Assembly (NCBI GenBank): GCA_012976225.1
Contig: JAAVVG010000004.1
Coordinates: 992,001 to 1,056,000, forward strand
Reading direction: 5' to 3'
DNA: 64,000 nucleotides
Source: Golubevia sp. BC0850
Lineage: Eukaryota > Basidiomycota > Exobasidiomycetes > Golubeviales > Golubeviaceae
Below are positions 35,168-46,330 of the stretch, one piece after another. Both the position numbers and the translations under genes were made by a program. The first letter of the stretch is position 1; each line of letters begins with the position of its first letter. The notes beneath the pieces were generated by a model. It ran no database searches. It was not told the origin of the DNA and was given only the letters and a program-made list of their open reading frames with translations.

Positions 35168-37467
35168 ATGTCTTCAATTCCATCACCACCACCTGATGCT
35201 ATCTCCGAGACTATGGAAGAAGGACCTGGAAGATACGTTCCTTTCTTAGCCAGACTTCGTACAGCTTTAATTGCAGGAACCAGATTCACAGCCTACACTT
35301 CAGAAGCAGGTGAAGCTTTACGTCCAATCGTTTCTCCTGCATTGGTCAAAGGTGCCTACGCTGTTTCTTGGTCTTATATCATCGGTGACGTAGGTTATGC
35401 TGGTTGGAGAGCTCATCAACAATCTGAAGCCTTGTTGAATGGAGAGAAAGACTCTGAAGTTCTAAGCAACTTGTCTTCAGCTCAGAAGGATGAATTGAGA
35501 AAACGAGAGATCAATGAAGGAAAAATGTTGGAATCGATTGAGAAGAAAGTTGAGAAGGAAATCGGAAGTGATAAACATAGTAATATCATCGATCCTAGAA
35601 TTCATGGTCAATTCACTCATGTTGGGTTTGTTATGGCTAGGAGAGCCGTCTTTCAGAGTATCGCTAGGTTAGTACAAGGAGTTGGCTTAGCGTGTTAATG
35701 GTATGAGTCTTTGGACTAGAGATGGAAAGAGTCTTGACAGAGAGAGAATGGAAGGTGAAAGAAGAATGAGAAGGATGCACGTTTCTTCTTCCTAGATAGA
35801 GGCCTCTTTCAGCTTCGGCTGGGTGGCTTGTCCGGATTGTCCTTCTCTCTGAGATCAGTCCTGACGACATGCATTTTTTCGTCCTCTCTCCCGACACTCC
35901 GATCTTCTCCTTCCAGTATGGCACTTCGTGAGTACTTTTCCCTTATCAGATTGACCCTCAGACTATCTTCTCTCTTCTCTTCTCTGACCTCTTCCTCCTT
36001 CTTTCCTACTTTCTTTTCTTCATTTTTTACTCCTTAGCCGCTTTCACTGTCCACTCCGTAAGTAGTGTTTGTTCTCTTTTCTTCCTTTCAGAGTTCTCTA
36101 TCTCTCTCCAACCACCTACCTCCCGGAAAGCACTGCTAACAACCAGACCATTCTTTTCTTTCTTCACTTTTGCTACTGTCTGTCATTTCACCCGTTTCTC
36201 AAGCACAGGTCGTAAGATACTCAGCTCCACTCTTCAAGAAGTCCTCTCCAAAAATCAAAAGATTCGGTCCAACTTTGATGGGTTTGGCTACTATTCCAGC
36301 TTTAGTGAGTTGCTTTTCTCTCTCCTCCTTGTCTCTTCACCTTCACTTCCGATCTAGGGCTGCAGAAAACTGCAGCGAAGTAATCCAGACCCTTCGTTTC
36401 CTAATCCCTTCCCAACCACTTTCCCTTTCTCAGCCAATCATGTTCGACGAACCAGTAGAACACGTCATAGATTACCTTTTCGACACCATCGAACATTTCC
36501 TATTCTCCTCCTCAAAGACTCTTTCAGATCTCAAATCTGAAATCCCTTCTTCCTCTGAAGCCAAAGAAGCAGCCTCATCTACCACCAATTCCCTAATTTC
36601 CAAGGCAAAGGAGGCTATCCCTTCTCCATCTTCGGATTCAAGCCTTCCAACTCCAGCCAAAGCTCTACTTCTAGGAGTAGGAGTTGATCTAATGTTCCTC
36701 CCAAGACTCAAGAACCTGGCTAATAGACATTCAAGCCGGATTCTTAAAGAATTGAACACTGTGGGATTGAATGGAAGTAAAGCTTTCGTTGGGAATCATA
36801 AGGTTGAGAAGGCTAGGGATATGGCGATTAATAGGTTTGCGGGAAGGATTCTTTGTGAGAGGGAAAAGGGAGAATGGAAGTTGATTGATGCGAAGAGGGA
36901 GGAGGAGAGATTGAGGTGGTTGGCGGTTAGGTGAGTTTGAGTGGGTACGGCAAGGGACAGAAAGAAAGGCGAGATGGGGGACGAGATCGTTGGGGTATGG
37001 CGAAAGTTGCTCATCTACCTTTGTCTCATCTCTTACCTTCTCAAATTCATCGTAAAGTCAATAGATTCTCTTCGAAAGAAGCTACTTACAAAGCACTTTT
37101 TCCGAGATACAGAGTTGGGTGGAAAGATTTAATGGTCTTTAAAGATGATGAGGGAATGAAACCTAGGATTAGATTTTCGGATGAATGGAAAGTGAACAAT
37201 GAGTCGAAAGAGAAGGAAAGTACAGATCGGATAGCAGGGGAAGAAGTCAACAAAGAAAATCAAAGTTTCATCTCAAACTCAAGTTCAAGTCAAAATTCAA
37301 GTTCAAAATTAGTGGCTCAAAAGTCTCAAGTAGAATCTCCAACAATACCTCGAAATCCCGGTCTCTCAACTTCTGGTGAAAGTTTTACTGATCCACCTAA
37401 AATCCATTTATCTATTTCTCATGATGGAGACTACGTGATAGCTTATGTCGTTGCTGAGAGAACTTAA
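35168..37467 (+). CDS. MTFP1 / holo-ACP synthase fusion protein
   Basis: Six exons (35168-35667, 35917-35927, 36038-36057, 36209-36304, 36434-36930, 37065-37467) give 508 residues. Residues 1-~235 are a full MTFP1/MTP18 inner-membrane fission protein: RFTAYTSEAGEALRPIVSPA, IIGDVGYAGW, FVMARRAVFQSIA, then across two microexons (11 and 20 nt) SMALPAFTVHS, and finally GLATIPAL + PIMFDEPVEHVIDYLFDTIE. After a Ser/Lys linker comes an AcpS-type 4'-phosphopantetheinyl transferase: ALLLGVGVDLMFLPRL with metal-binding Asp294, FAGRILCEREKGEW, and across the last intron RFSSKEATYKALFPRY with Glu380, then GWKDLMVF and HLSISHDGDYVIAYVVAE. There is no Met between residue 212 and the motif itself, so the transferase has no start of its own. 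It would arm mitochondrial acyl carrier protein, as yeast Ppt2 does. Confidence 0.82.
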
Positions 37468-37894
37468 ACTATTCTTTCTCTATTTCTCTTTCTCGCCTGA
37501 CCCCTCCCCCTTTTCCGTCGTATCTCACTCTTTCTGTCCTTTCTACTCTCTGTTCAGGGTATCTAAGTTGCTCATTTTGTTAATTCTTGTTAATTCCACA
37601 TCGCAATACATACATTATCACCTGGGCCTTGTCTCTTTCGCTGTTTCGTGTTGACGGCACTCGTTCAAAAAACTGGTTGTTGATAAGCAGAGATATCGAA
37701 TCACACAAGAGAGATCAAGATAGATGCAAGAGGTTGATTGAATTGTAAAGCATGCGTTTGTGAGTGTTTAGATACAGATTGAAAGAAGGGGAGGGAAGAC
37801 AACGGAAAAATTCTGAACAAGAAGAACTGAAAAAAGAAGAGTGACATCTATAGTAACAAAAACGGGACAAAGTGAGAGGGATTCAACATCCAAC
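37468..37894. other. convergent intergenic space
   Basis: 3' regions of the fusion gene (plus) and ICP55 (minus). CT-rich on the left, A-rich on the right. No further feature is seen. Confidence 0.5.
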
Positions 37895-40171
37895 TTAATG
37901 ATTACTAGCATTCCTCCTTTCTTGCTCCCTTTCTCTTTCACTGAACTTGGTATTCGAGTCCAAGAACTGTTGACAAGCAGCTTCGACATCCACGATCTCT
38001 CTCGGAGCCTCAGCACTCAGAATGATGTTATCATCTTTTCCAACCAAAACATCATCTTCAATTCTAATCCCAATACCTCTATACTCTTCTGGACAGCCTG
38101 GAATTCCAGGGCCTTCGATTGGAATATAGAGGGCAGGTTCGATAGTCAAAACCATACCTTCTTCTAATCTAGTTGAACGTTGAACAGTTGATGAATCGTG
38201 TAAATCAATTCCTAACCAGTGGCCTAGATAATGAGGATAAAGGTATCTCTCCAAATGACCAGAAGGTAGATTGAATCCCAAGTTCAAAAGTTCCAATCTC
38301 AGAAATTCGACACTTTTACGATGTAATTCTGAAAGAGAGAGGTTTTGAGTTGCAGTTGAGAGTTTGGTACATTGATGTAGAACATTCAAGATAGCTTGAT
38401 AAATGTCTCTTTGAGGTTTGGTAAAAGTTCCACTTTCATTGGTTGGGAAAGCTCTTGTGATATCTGAAGCATAACCATCTAATTCACAGCCACCATCTAA
38501 ACAGATGAGACCATCGTTCTCTTGTACTTGCTTCAAAGATTGATCGTTATTTGTGTAATGAATGACTAGAGATCGATCTCCACCTGCAACTACTGGAACG
38601 TAGGCAGGTCTTTGACCTCCATTCATTGAACATTCGAATTCAAAGATAGCTTGAACTTCCATTTCTGTTCGACCTTTCTTTGAAGCTCCTCCCATTGCTG
38701 CGATCATTCCATTTGAACTTGCTTTCCCTGCTCTTCTCATAATGGCTACCTCTGCCGGAGATTTTTTGACTCGGAATAAATCCAACTCTTTTGAAAGGGA
38801 GTGACACTTCTTTGTGTCTCCTAATAACCGGACTATCGCGTCGAAATCGGATCTGGAGGAGAAGATGTCTAAACCATTTGAAGAGGGAGATGGAGCTGAA
38901 AGGAAGTTGAGAAGCGATGGAGTTTTGGAGGATCGGGAAGTTGGGCGTGGAATTGAAGGGATTGGAGATGGATCCACGTAGATGTTGGAATATTTGGGAA
39001 GGATTGCTTTGAGGTTGTGAAGTAGAGTTCCTGATTCCATTGGATACGCCTTTAGCAGTGGGTTGGAGAGACGAGATTAGTCGGATCTTCGAGGTGGAAT
39101 TGTAAGCTCCTCAGAGCAACTCACCTCATCGGCACCAAATAGTTCTTTGACCCCAATTTCCCCAGTTCTAGGTCCGTTCCAAGTCTCATTATGTTCATCT
39201 CTAGGAGAAACGAACATCGTCATCTTATATCCTCTCGATGTGCTTGGCTTCGATTCTAGTAGTAGAAGGGCATCTGGTTCTTGAAAACCTGTCAAATACT
39301 GTATTTCAATTGAACATCACAAGGAAAAAGAAAAGTAGAATGTCAGAAGACGAGAGAGTTGAAAGAGAATCAAGCGCAGCAAAACGAACTCACCCAGAAG
39401 TTCGATTCTTGACGGAATCGATAGCTGCGAGTTGAAAGGAAGAGACGAATGGTCCAATAGCATGAGTCTCAGGTTCATAGCGCTTTACAGCTTTTCCGGA
39501 AGGTCATTCAAGAGGGAACAGGAGGCATACAGTCAAGATGAAAGAGCTCTCTAACCTTCCTTTCGTAAGACTCCTTCTTCTCGCCCTTGCTTCAGTTCTA
39601 CCTCAACTCAGACTAATGAGAATGATACTCACAAGATATTGGCACTCATACATTTCACCCTACCAGCTGTAGCCACCACTATGCTACCTTCAGGCAATCT
39701 CTTCATCAACCTTTTCCTCCTCTCTTCATATTCCAAAGCTGAGATTCCTGGAGTCAGCTCGAGTTCGGGAGTCGGAATTACGTTTCCAGAAGGATCTAAG
39801 ACTGGAGAGCCGACTGCATCTCTAAGTGGGAAGAGATGAGGATGAGTGTGAGGTAAAGGTTGACCATAAGTTCGAGTTAAAGATGATGGAGAAGGAAAGG
39901 AAGTTGAAGAGGAGAATTGATTGTTCGACGAGTTTGATGAAGACGATGGAGAGGCATACGCTGATGAAGTTGATGAAGTGAGTAGATCTGAATCTATTGG
40001 TCTAGCTGAGGAGGATCGAGGTCTAGAAGAATTACAAGTGGAAGAGATCGGGTTGGAAGTGATCCTTCGAGAGTTATGCAGAGTTGAGGTGGACTGCCTT
40101 CTGATGTGATTGTGAATCGATTTTGAAGAACATGATTGACAAATCCTTAGCGATGTCTCGATGCCTTTCAT
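37895..40171 (-). CDS. ICP55: intermediate cleaving peptidase, Xaa-Pro aminopeptidase family
   Basis: Four exons (39633-40171, 39394-39424, 39125-39298, 37895-39049) give 632 residues. The Met at 40171 is chosen because it opens a basic, Ser-rich presequence (SKSIHNHIRRQSTSTLHNSR) suited to mitochondrial import. The N-terminal AMP domain shows YEERRKRLMKRLPEGSIVV, FYRFRQESNFWYLTGFQEPD (with the 31-nt exon 2) and NETWNGPRTG. The C-terminal pita-bread M24 domain carries the metal ligands in CLDGGCELDGYASDITRAF, HYLGHWLGIDLHD, LTIEPALYIP and GIGIRIEDDVLV. In yeast Icp55 trims one residue from matrix proteins after MPP cleavage, stabilising them under the N-end rule. All ligand positions look intact. 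Confidence 0.92.
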
Positions 40172-40614
40172 TCCGATAGAGAATGTTGTTGGGTTGGAGA
40201 CAAGATCAAAAAACTGATAAGCAACTTGAACCAAGATTTCGAGCCACGTGTCGTCACCCCCTGGTTTTATTATCACCGACGAAAAGAGAGAGGGAGACAG
40301 GGAGTCTCCTTCTTTTAATTGACGAGAGATAGGAAGAAGAAGAAGAATAAGAGAAGAAGAAGTCTTCTGCAGTTCTTCTTACCTCAAGGTCAGATCAGCG
40401 TGGTGATCCTGTGGCCCTGTGGGCTCGAAGCTGAACAAGCCCGTTTCTGCTGTGCACTCCGAAATTCAGTCATCAGTAAACTGTGTCAGAAGTTGAGTTC
40501 GAAGTGAGATCCTCCCACGTCGTGAGAAAACTGTTTGACGACGTAGGCAAGACATATTGATAAAATTGCAGTTGCTTCCAAGACAAAGATTAAGATAGTC
40601 ATGAAAACATCTAT
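40172..40614. other. intergenic
   Basis: Upstream region of ICP55 and 3' flank of the Kre9-like gene. Nothing else is seen. Confidence 0.45.
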
Positions 40615-41500
40615 TTAGATGATGTTCACAAGGAGGGGAAAAGCCGCCATTCCACCAAGAATAACTTTCGAAACTTGAAGACAGAAGAAGATGGCGGTGT
40701 CAGATAAGATTCTCTCCCCTTTCTCCTTTCTGGCGGGTTAGTACTGAACTTACCTTTTGCAGAGCCAAATGCAGAATCTGGATGATAGTTCCAATGATGT
40801 GACTCATCAGCCTCGACTGTTTCGGCGAATTCTTGGACATAAAAGGACTGGGCTACGTCGACATGGACGTACTCCCGACTACGTTCGTTGGCTGGATCTT
40901 CCAGGTAGGAGTAGCTACAGTTCACTTGGTATCTCCCGCCTGGAAAGTAGAAGGAAGAGGAAGTCAGTCCTAAAGCATAGAGCAATTTAGCAAGGTGATG
41001 CTTTCTAGACTTACTTGGAACGTCATCCTTTAATGTAACTCCCAAGGATCCTGACTCTCCTTGCACTGTTCAGTTAAGTTTCAAAAAAAAGGAGCCATGA
41101 GTGCATGAAAAGTCAGATCGCATTAGAATGAAGCCTTTCCTTGTGTGGTGGAGTCTCCCTTTCCCAGAGTCACGACTTTTACTTACGATTGAATAGGTCC
41201 CACTGATAACCATCAGCATAAGTACCGATAAAACTCAGATTGAAGGGCGATCCATTAGGGTAGTTGTGTTCACTCTCATTCCAGCGAAGATTTGTCCATG
41301 TCAGGTTGTTCGTGTTCCCAGCGACCCTGTGTCGTTCGTTTTTTGAATCAAGAATGTGGAGTAAATCAGTACATCAGTGTAACGGAGAGGACTTGCTGAG
41401 CATTCAATCAGTAGGCTCACCCTGATCTGTTCACTCACCATGGGTTCTGCAGGTTGGGAGACAGGAAAGAAGATGAAGTAAAAGATTGCAGGAAAGGCAT
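40615..41500 (-). CDS. small Kre9-like (Ser/Thr-rich GPI-type) domain protein
   Basis: Five exons (41439-41500, 41187-41326, 41015-41065, 40754-40939, 40615-40673) give 165 residues. The core reads NPWVAGNTNNLTWTNLRWN, YPNGSPFNLSFIGTYADGYQ, then SGSLGVTLKDDVPSGRYQV, which follows the pattern of the fungal Kre9/Knh1 N-terminal domain (a beta-sandwich with an NP..AG start, an L.W strand and a SG.Y.V end strand). The C-terminus VILGGMAAFPLLVNII is hydrophobic, as in GPI-anchored or tail-anchored proteins. No convincing signal peptide precedes the domain; an upstream exon may be missing from the model. Domain assignment is by pattern only. A decayed tandem copy lies 550 bp upstream. Confidence 0.6.
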
Positions 41501-42049
41501 TGTTCGGGGAAAGGAAGGATGACAAAGACTGTTTGAAGGCCAGATTCAGAAACTTCAAGGTTTGGAAGGGAAGAGAGGAAAGGAGGAGAACTCATTTATA
41601 GTCGTTTGGTCCTTTTGTAGGAAGAGTCCATTGACAATTGACAACCCACATGGTCCTTTCGAGACCGCACGGTAAAACTTCAAGCGCCGCGATGACGTTG
41701 TTTATTCCGTTGTACCGATCTGCAAACCTAAGATTCCGTCGGTCCTTCTTATCAAGCACCAAGCATCAACTCGCCATCAAGGCAGATGACCACTTCTCAC
41801 TTTTTCACTTTTCACATTTCACACCCCTAATCGTCGAACCAAAACCTCTTCCTAGATCTTCCTCTGTTTTTCTCTATCGACTATTGTTCTTTTACCTGAC
41901 CTCAAGCCAGAAATTTACTCTCTCGGAAAACAAAACAAGACTCAATTTGTCTCGCTTTGAAAGGAGAGAGGTGGCAGTTGTCCAAGACTCAAAGTTCAAG
42001 ATTCTCATATCAGAATGGACTTTCCATAGTTGAAGAATTAAGTGAACTC
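41501..42049. other. intergenic between tandem copies
   Basis: No supported gene. The 131-codon plus-strand frame at 41638-42033 overlaps the 3' end of the pseudogene and has no motif. Confidence 0.45.
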
Positions 42050-42983
42050 CTACAGGATAGCTGCCAGCACCAGTAGAGAGATCAAACCTCCAGGGCGGGA
42101 TTTGAGACTGTTCAGAGTGGGACAGGGGAGAAAAACGAATCAGGGGTGACAAAGTGGATATCCTTGTAGGTTGAAGCTCCGTACTCAACTTTGGCTGGTC
42201 TAAACATGCCACTGCCATCATATGGAACATTCATCATATCACTGGGCCTACCTTCAAATATTTCTGTTTCGGCGAACGAGGCGCGATGTAGAAACAGCTC
42301 TGACCGACATCGACATCAACTCCCCTTAATCGACGTCTGTGGTCCCCTCCTGCTGATGAAGCCCAGAAGAAGAAGATGATTTAATGGAGATCACTGTATG
42401 AGCTCAACATGGGTCCAAAAGGAGTTCAAGAAAAGCAAGAGAGATAGGCGTGTTCAGCAAACTCTGGATGCAGTTCTGTTCATCGATTTATTTTCCGATT
42501 GACTTACTTGGAGCACTGGGAGGTGCATCGACTACTGGAGAGCCAAAAGAATCTCTTGCACTGGTCAGGACCAAAGTCTGGGCCAGAAAAGAAGGCTAGC
42601 CAGCTAGCCAGCACTGGTCCTCGGCTTCCAGTTCAAGCGTCGCAGTCGACATGAGCCCACTTGCCTAACAGGCTAAACACAACAAAATGTATTCAGCAGT
42701 TCGAAAGAATGCGATACTTCAAGATCGTCATCTCGTTCAACAGTGCCGAATCTCAAATTGAAGTGCGATCCATTTGGATAAGCCCATTCCTTAGGTTCCA
42801 TCTTAGATTTGTCCAGGTCCAGCTGTTGATGCTCCGGACAACCCTAAATCAATTTTGGAATCAGATATAAGGAAAAGAAGATTAAATCTCTGGAAGCAAA
42901 TTGGAGTGATTCGCCACTCACCAAGGATTTGCTTCCAAATTTGGAGAGACACATACCGATGAAGAAGAAGGTAGGTCAGACAT
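42050..42983 (-). pseudogene. decayed tandem paralogue of the Kre9-like gene
   Basis: Same exon layout as the neighbour at 40615-41500. Exon 1 (42922-42983) is 62 nt in both copies and ends in the same NPW codons at a GTGAGT donor. Exon 2 (~42718-42843) keeps TWTNLRWN and YPNGSHFNL, but in two different frames. Exon 3 (42508-42577) reads TLVLTSARDSFGSPVVDAPP. Exon 4 (~42252-42349) keeps GVDVDVGQS and then, after another frame change, an FAETE match to the intact FAETV. The last exon still encodes a hydrophobic tail (GGLISLLVLAAIL) ending at 42050. At least two frame changes relative to the paralogue indicate a pseudogene, unless they are assembly errors. Confidence 0.6.
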
Positions 42984-43325
42984 TTGAATGGAAATGAGTC
43001 GGCAACAATAAACTTTTTGAAGCCCAAGTGTTGAGACGGAGGAGGAGGAAGTTTTGTCCTTCAAAAGCTTCTCTTCCTTTATGGGGAGACCAAAAGGCCA
43101 AGCATCGTCGCATAGCAAGATGGAAACTTCGATTAGATTTTTGGATCGGTCGAAATTCACATGCTACGATAATGAAGGGAAAAGGAAACCCTCAAAAGGA
43201 AACCAAGATCAAGAAGAATCTTTTTCCAGGACGTTCACGCGAGATTCCGAGTTTCTCGTTTCTCGCGCTTTCATACCTTTGCTTCTTCTTTCTCTCTTCT
43301 TCATCTACCATAAACTATATTCAGA
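42984..43325. other. divergent intergenic space
   Basis: Between the pseudogene start (minus) and the alcohol dehydrogenase (plus). Frames at 43028-43329 overlap the dehydrogenase start in other frames and are not supported. Confidence 0.45.
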
Positions 43326-44996
43326 ATGAGCAACTCTTCCATTCCTCAGATTCCTTCAAAGATGAGAGGTCTCCAGATTCTCTCCTTCGCTTCGAACGAG
43401 CAAGAAGAGAAGACGCCTTACTCCTTGTCGAACGACATCCCAGTGCCTCAAGTTGGGGAGAATGACGTCTTGATCAAGGTCTATACAGCTGGCTATTGTC
43501 ATACTGAGATGTGAGTGGCCTCTAGGATCCGAATATGTTTGAGCATAACGATGGATAAGGATGTCGTGTGCGAACGAAGTCTGACCTTACAATCACTCTC
43601 TGCCTTTCTACTCTCTTCCCTCGCTCTCTCGGACTATTCTTGTTGGATTCAGGATGTGAGCATATCCTGAATGTGATCCTGATTCGAGCGTGGACAAGTT
43701 GATTTGATTCTCCTACTTCCTCTCACCTTTCTCACCTCCACTTCCGTTGTTCTTCAGGGTCGTTCGGGGCGAGTTCAAATCGAAAATGCATCAATCACTC
43801 CCCATCATTCCTTCTCACGAACCAACAGGAATTGTTGTAGCCTTGGGATCCAAAGCAGCTTCCAGAGCCGCTCCCGGAGAGTCCAATCCTTTCAAAGTCG
43901 GAGATAGAGTGGGAGCTTTAGCCTTCAACCATCCGTGCGGCAGCTGCTCGGATTGCAAGCTTTCAAAACCTATCTACTGCGAGAACCAAGGGATGACCGG
44001 GGTCACGTCTAATGGAGCCTTTGCTGAGTATCAACTCGCAGATGTCTCCTTTGTCTTCAGGCTACCTGACGATTTAGGCTTCGATCAAGCTGCTCCACTT
44101 TGCTGTGCTGGAGCTACGATTTATAGTGCTATCAAGCAGTGCGAACTCAAGAAAGGAGAAAAGCTGATCATCGTCGGAGCAGGGGCTCTGGGTCACTTGG
44201 GAGTTCAGCTTGCAAGATGTTTGGGATTTGAGGTTGGAGTCGTAGATAGCAGAGATTCGCCCCTAGAAATGGTAAGTCTCTCCTTCATACTCAACTGAAA
44301 CTTATCAAGAGCCGAAAAAATGACTCAACTTGTCGCCCTTGTCTTCATCCACTTCCAAACTTGCCTCTCTTCGCAGTGTAAAGCTCTTCCGCACCCACCT
44401 CATCACATACTGAACTCTTCTTCAACAGATTTGAAAGATCCGTCTTCAATCAAGAAAGCTATCGAAGCTGTGGGAGGTCAAGCAGACGCGATCATCATTG
44501 CAACCGACGTAATTCCAGCTTTCGATCTAGCCTTACAGCTTACCAAGAAGCACGGAACTTTTATGGTCGTGGGCCAGCCACAAAAGCCAATCAACATTCC
44601 TTTCGATCAGGTAAGAAGTTGACTGCTTCTCGAGAAGGGTAGCTTGGCTTCAAAGAAACAAGTTGATTCTGACCCAAATCCTTGTCCTCATCGTCATGCC
44701 CTTTCCATCCGCCAGTTGATCTTCAGAAACTTAACCATCAAAGGATCGCTGTTGGGAGATGCCAAAATTGCAAAGGAGTTGGTCGATCTAGTCTCTGAGA
44801 AGGGAGTCGAAGTCAAAACTCAAGCTTACCCGCTAGAAAAAGTTCACGAGATGATGGTGAGTGTCAACAGGTTCATGGGCACAAGAAGTTCCTTAAGAAC
44901 CAAAAACTCAGTTGAATCCTGTCCCAACTCTCTCATCAGGCGGCATATGGATCGCCAACTCATTCCGGCAAGATGGTAGTCAGAGTTCACGAGTAG
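43326..44996 (+). CDS. zinc-containing alcohol dehydrogenase
   Basis: Five exons (43326-43510, 43758-44271, 44377-44610, 44716-44856, 44940-44996) give 376 residues, the family's normal size. The catalytic zinc site shows GYCHTE and SHEPTG. The structural zinc lobe is intact (HPCGSCSDCKLSKPIYCENQ, four Cys). The Rossmann motif is VGAGALGHLGVQLARCLGF, and later IIIATDVIPAFDLA, MVVGQP and LTIKGSLLGDAK follow class features of AdhP/cinnamyl-type enzymes. It should oxidise a primary alcohol or reduce an aldehyde with NAD(P); the substrate is not predictable. No signal or transit peptide is evident, so a cytosolic location is likely. Confidence 0.92.
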
Positions 44997-45098
44997 ATTT
45001 CTAATCTCAGTCGATAGCTTTGTGGTCTCGGTCACAGGCTGTCTCATGTCTGTGTGACCTTTGTACGTTCTAGTGAAAAGGAAACATACAGATAGGTC

Positions 45099-46277
45099 CT
45101 ATCTCGACTGCGTCTGCTTCTCCCAAACGAAGACCGCATCTCTTCCGAACTTCTGCGTCTCTACTTGAACGAGATCCAAATCTTGAAATGCAGGAGAGGA
45201 GTACTCTACTCCTTCATTACCGACAAAGGTTGGAGATACTGTGATAATTAAGGTATCCACCAAAGTAGAGACTTCTTTTTCCGTCGAAGAGGTCGAGGTC
45301 GAGGACAGGAGAGATGAGATTACAGAGGCTCCTCCTTCTATCATCACCCTTTCAATCCCAGATGAGGATATTGCCGATAGAATGAGAGGCCAGTCGGTCT
45401 TACCTGAGAGGGAAAAAAAGGGAAGATCAGAAGAGCCTCTCTGAGAGATATCAAAGTACCCTCCTAGCTACTGACTATTCTTGTCATCTTGGGCTCTGTG
45501 GATTTGAACGGTTTCAACTCCGTGTTCTTCCAGATCTTTGAGTCTTTGTGATCGCAATTGTTCATCTTCGGAAGTGGCCTCTCGAACTTTCCCGCCTGGC
45601 TCGATTGAAATGATCAGAGGCTTCTTTCCTGTCCCTTCTTTGAAGTTCTTGATGAGCTTGCAATCTGTGGGTGTCCTTAGATTTGTATCTAAGATGATTG
45701 GTCTTGGAAGTGCAGAGACTGGAGTCGGAAGTGGGAGCAGTCGGGCTAGAAGTGAGAACGGGTAGAAAGAAGAGAACGACAGGATTAATGGAAGCGCTAC
45801 CGAGAATCTGTGAATGATCTCAGCAGCAAATGATTGACTCGTAGACTGACCATTAAGTTGGGGATTGTCATTGAGAAGGGTGCCGATTCCAACGAGGATT
45901 CCATCGTGCATGGTTCGAAGTCTGGAGTCGAATGAAGAGGATCTGTGAGCTACCAATGGGCTTGGTGGCGTAGATGGATCAACTTACTTATGAGTCATGA
46001 TCATGCTTTCTTTACAACTCAAAGGAAGCATCTTCTTGCCTTTACCTGCTATCTTTGCGTCCACCGACTGGGCGAAGGTTAGAGTGACGTGCAGAGCGTC
46101 TGGACTGGAAGGATACTTTGAGTAGATTGGGTCCAGGAATCGAGAAGCTTCTCTATCGAGTTTCTCCTCCAGCTGCCTGGTCTCATAAGTTGAAGTAGTC
46201 ATCATGAATGGGGGGAAAGGAAGAAGGAAGACATTGTTCACGTCGCCTTTATGATCGTGGATCACGTCCGCCTCCAT
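45099..46277 (-). CDS. RIB7: riboflavin biosynthesis diaminopyrimidine reductase
   Basis: Four exons (45988-46277, 45851-45921, 45476-45745, 45099-45403) give 311 residues. Family motifs run in order: ALHVTLTFAQSVDAKIAG, LPLSCKESMIMTH, KLRTMHDGILVGIGTLLNDN, PQLNARLLP across an intron, RPIILDTNLRTP, IERVMIEGGASVISSLL and the C-terminal FQDLDLVQVETQKFGRDAVF. RIB7 uses NADPH to reduce the ribosyl side chain of 2,5-diamino-6-ribosylamino-pyrimidinone phosphate, an early riboflavin step in fungi. Two introns start with the less common GTCAGT. Ser/Thr-rich residues interrupt the region after EGGASVISS. The start codon is 53 bp from that of DPB2 on the other strand. Confidence 0.92.
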
Positions 46278-46330
46278 CTTGAACTCGAACCCATCATCAA
46301 ACAGTAACTTACCGTCCGATTGACTTCAAG
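46278..46330. promoter_or_regulatory. 53-bp divergent promoter gap RIB7/DPB2
   Basis: Only 53 bp lie between the two start codons, too short for two leaders and two promoters. Transcription of each gene must begin inside or beyond the other gene's 5' end, or one start codon is placed too far upstream. Confidence 0.5.

Noticed and set aside
36434-37467. Stand-alone holo-ACP synthase gene separate from MTFP1
   Set aside because: The only Met before the active-site motif is inside the MTFP1 domain, and the frame is continuous through both.
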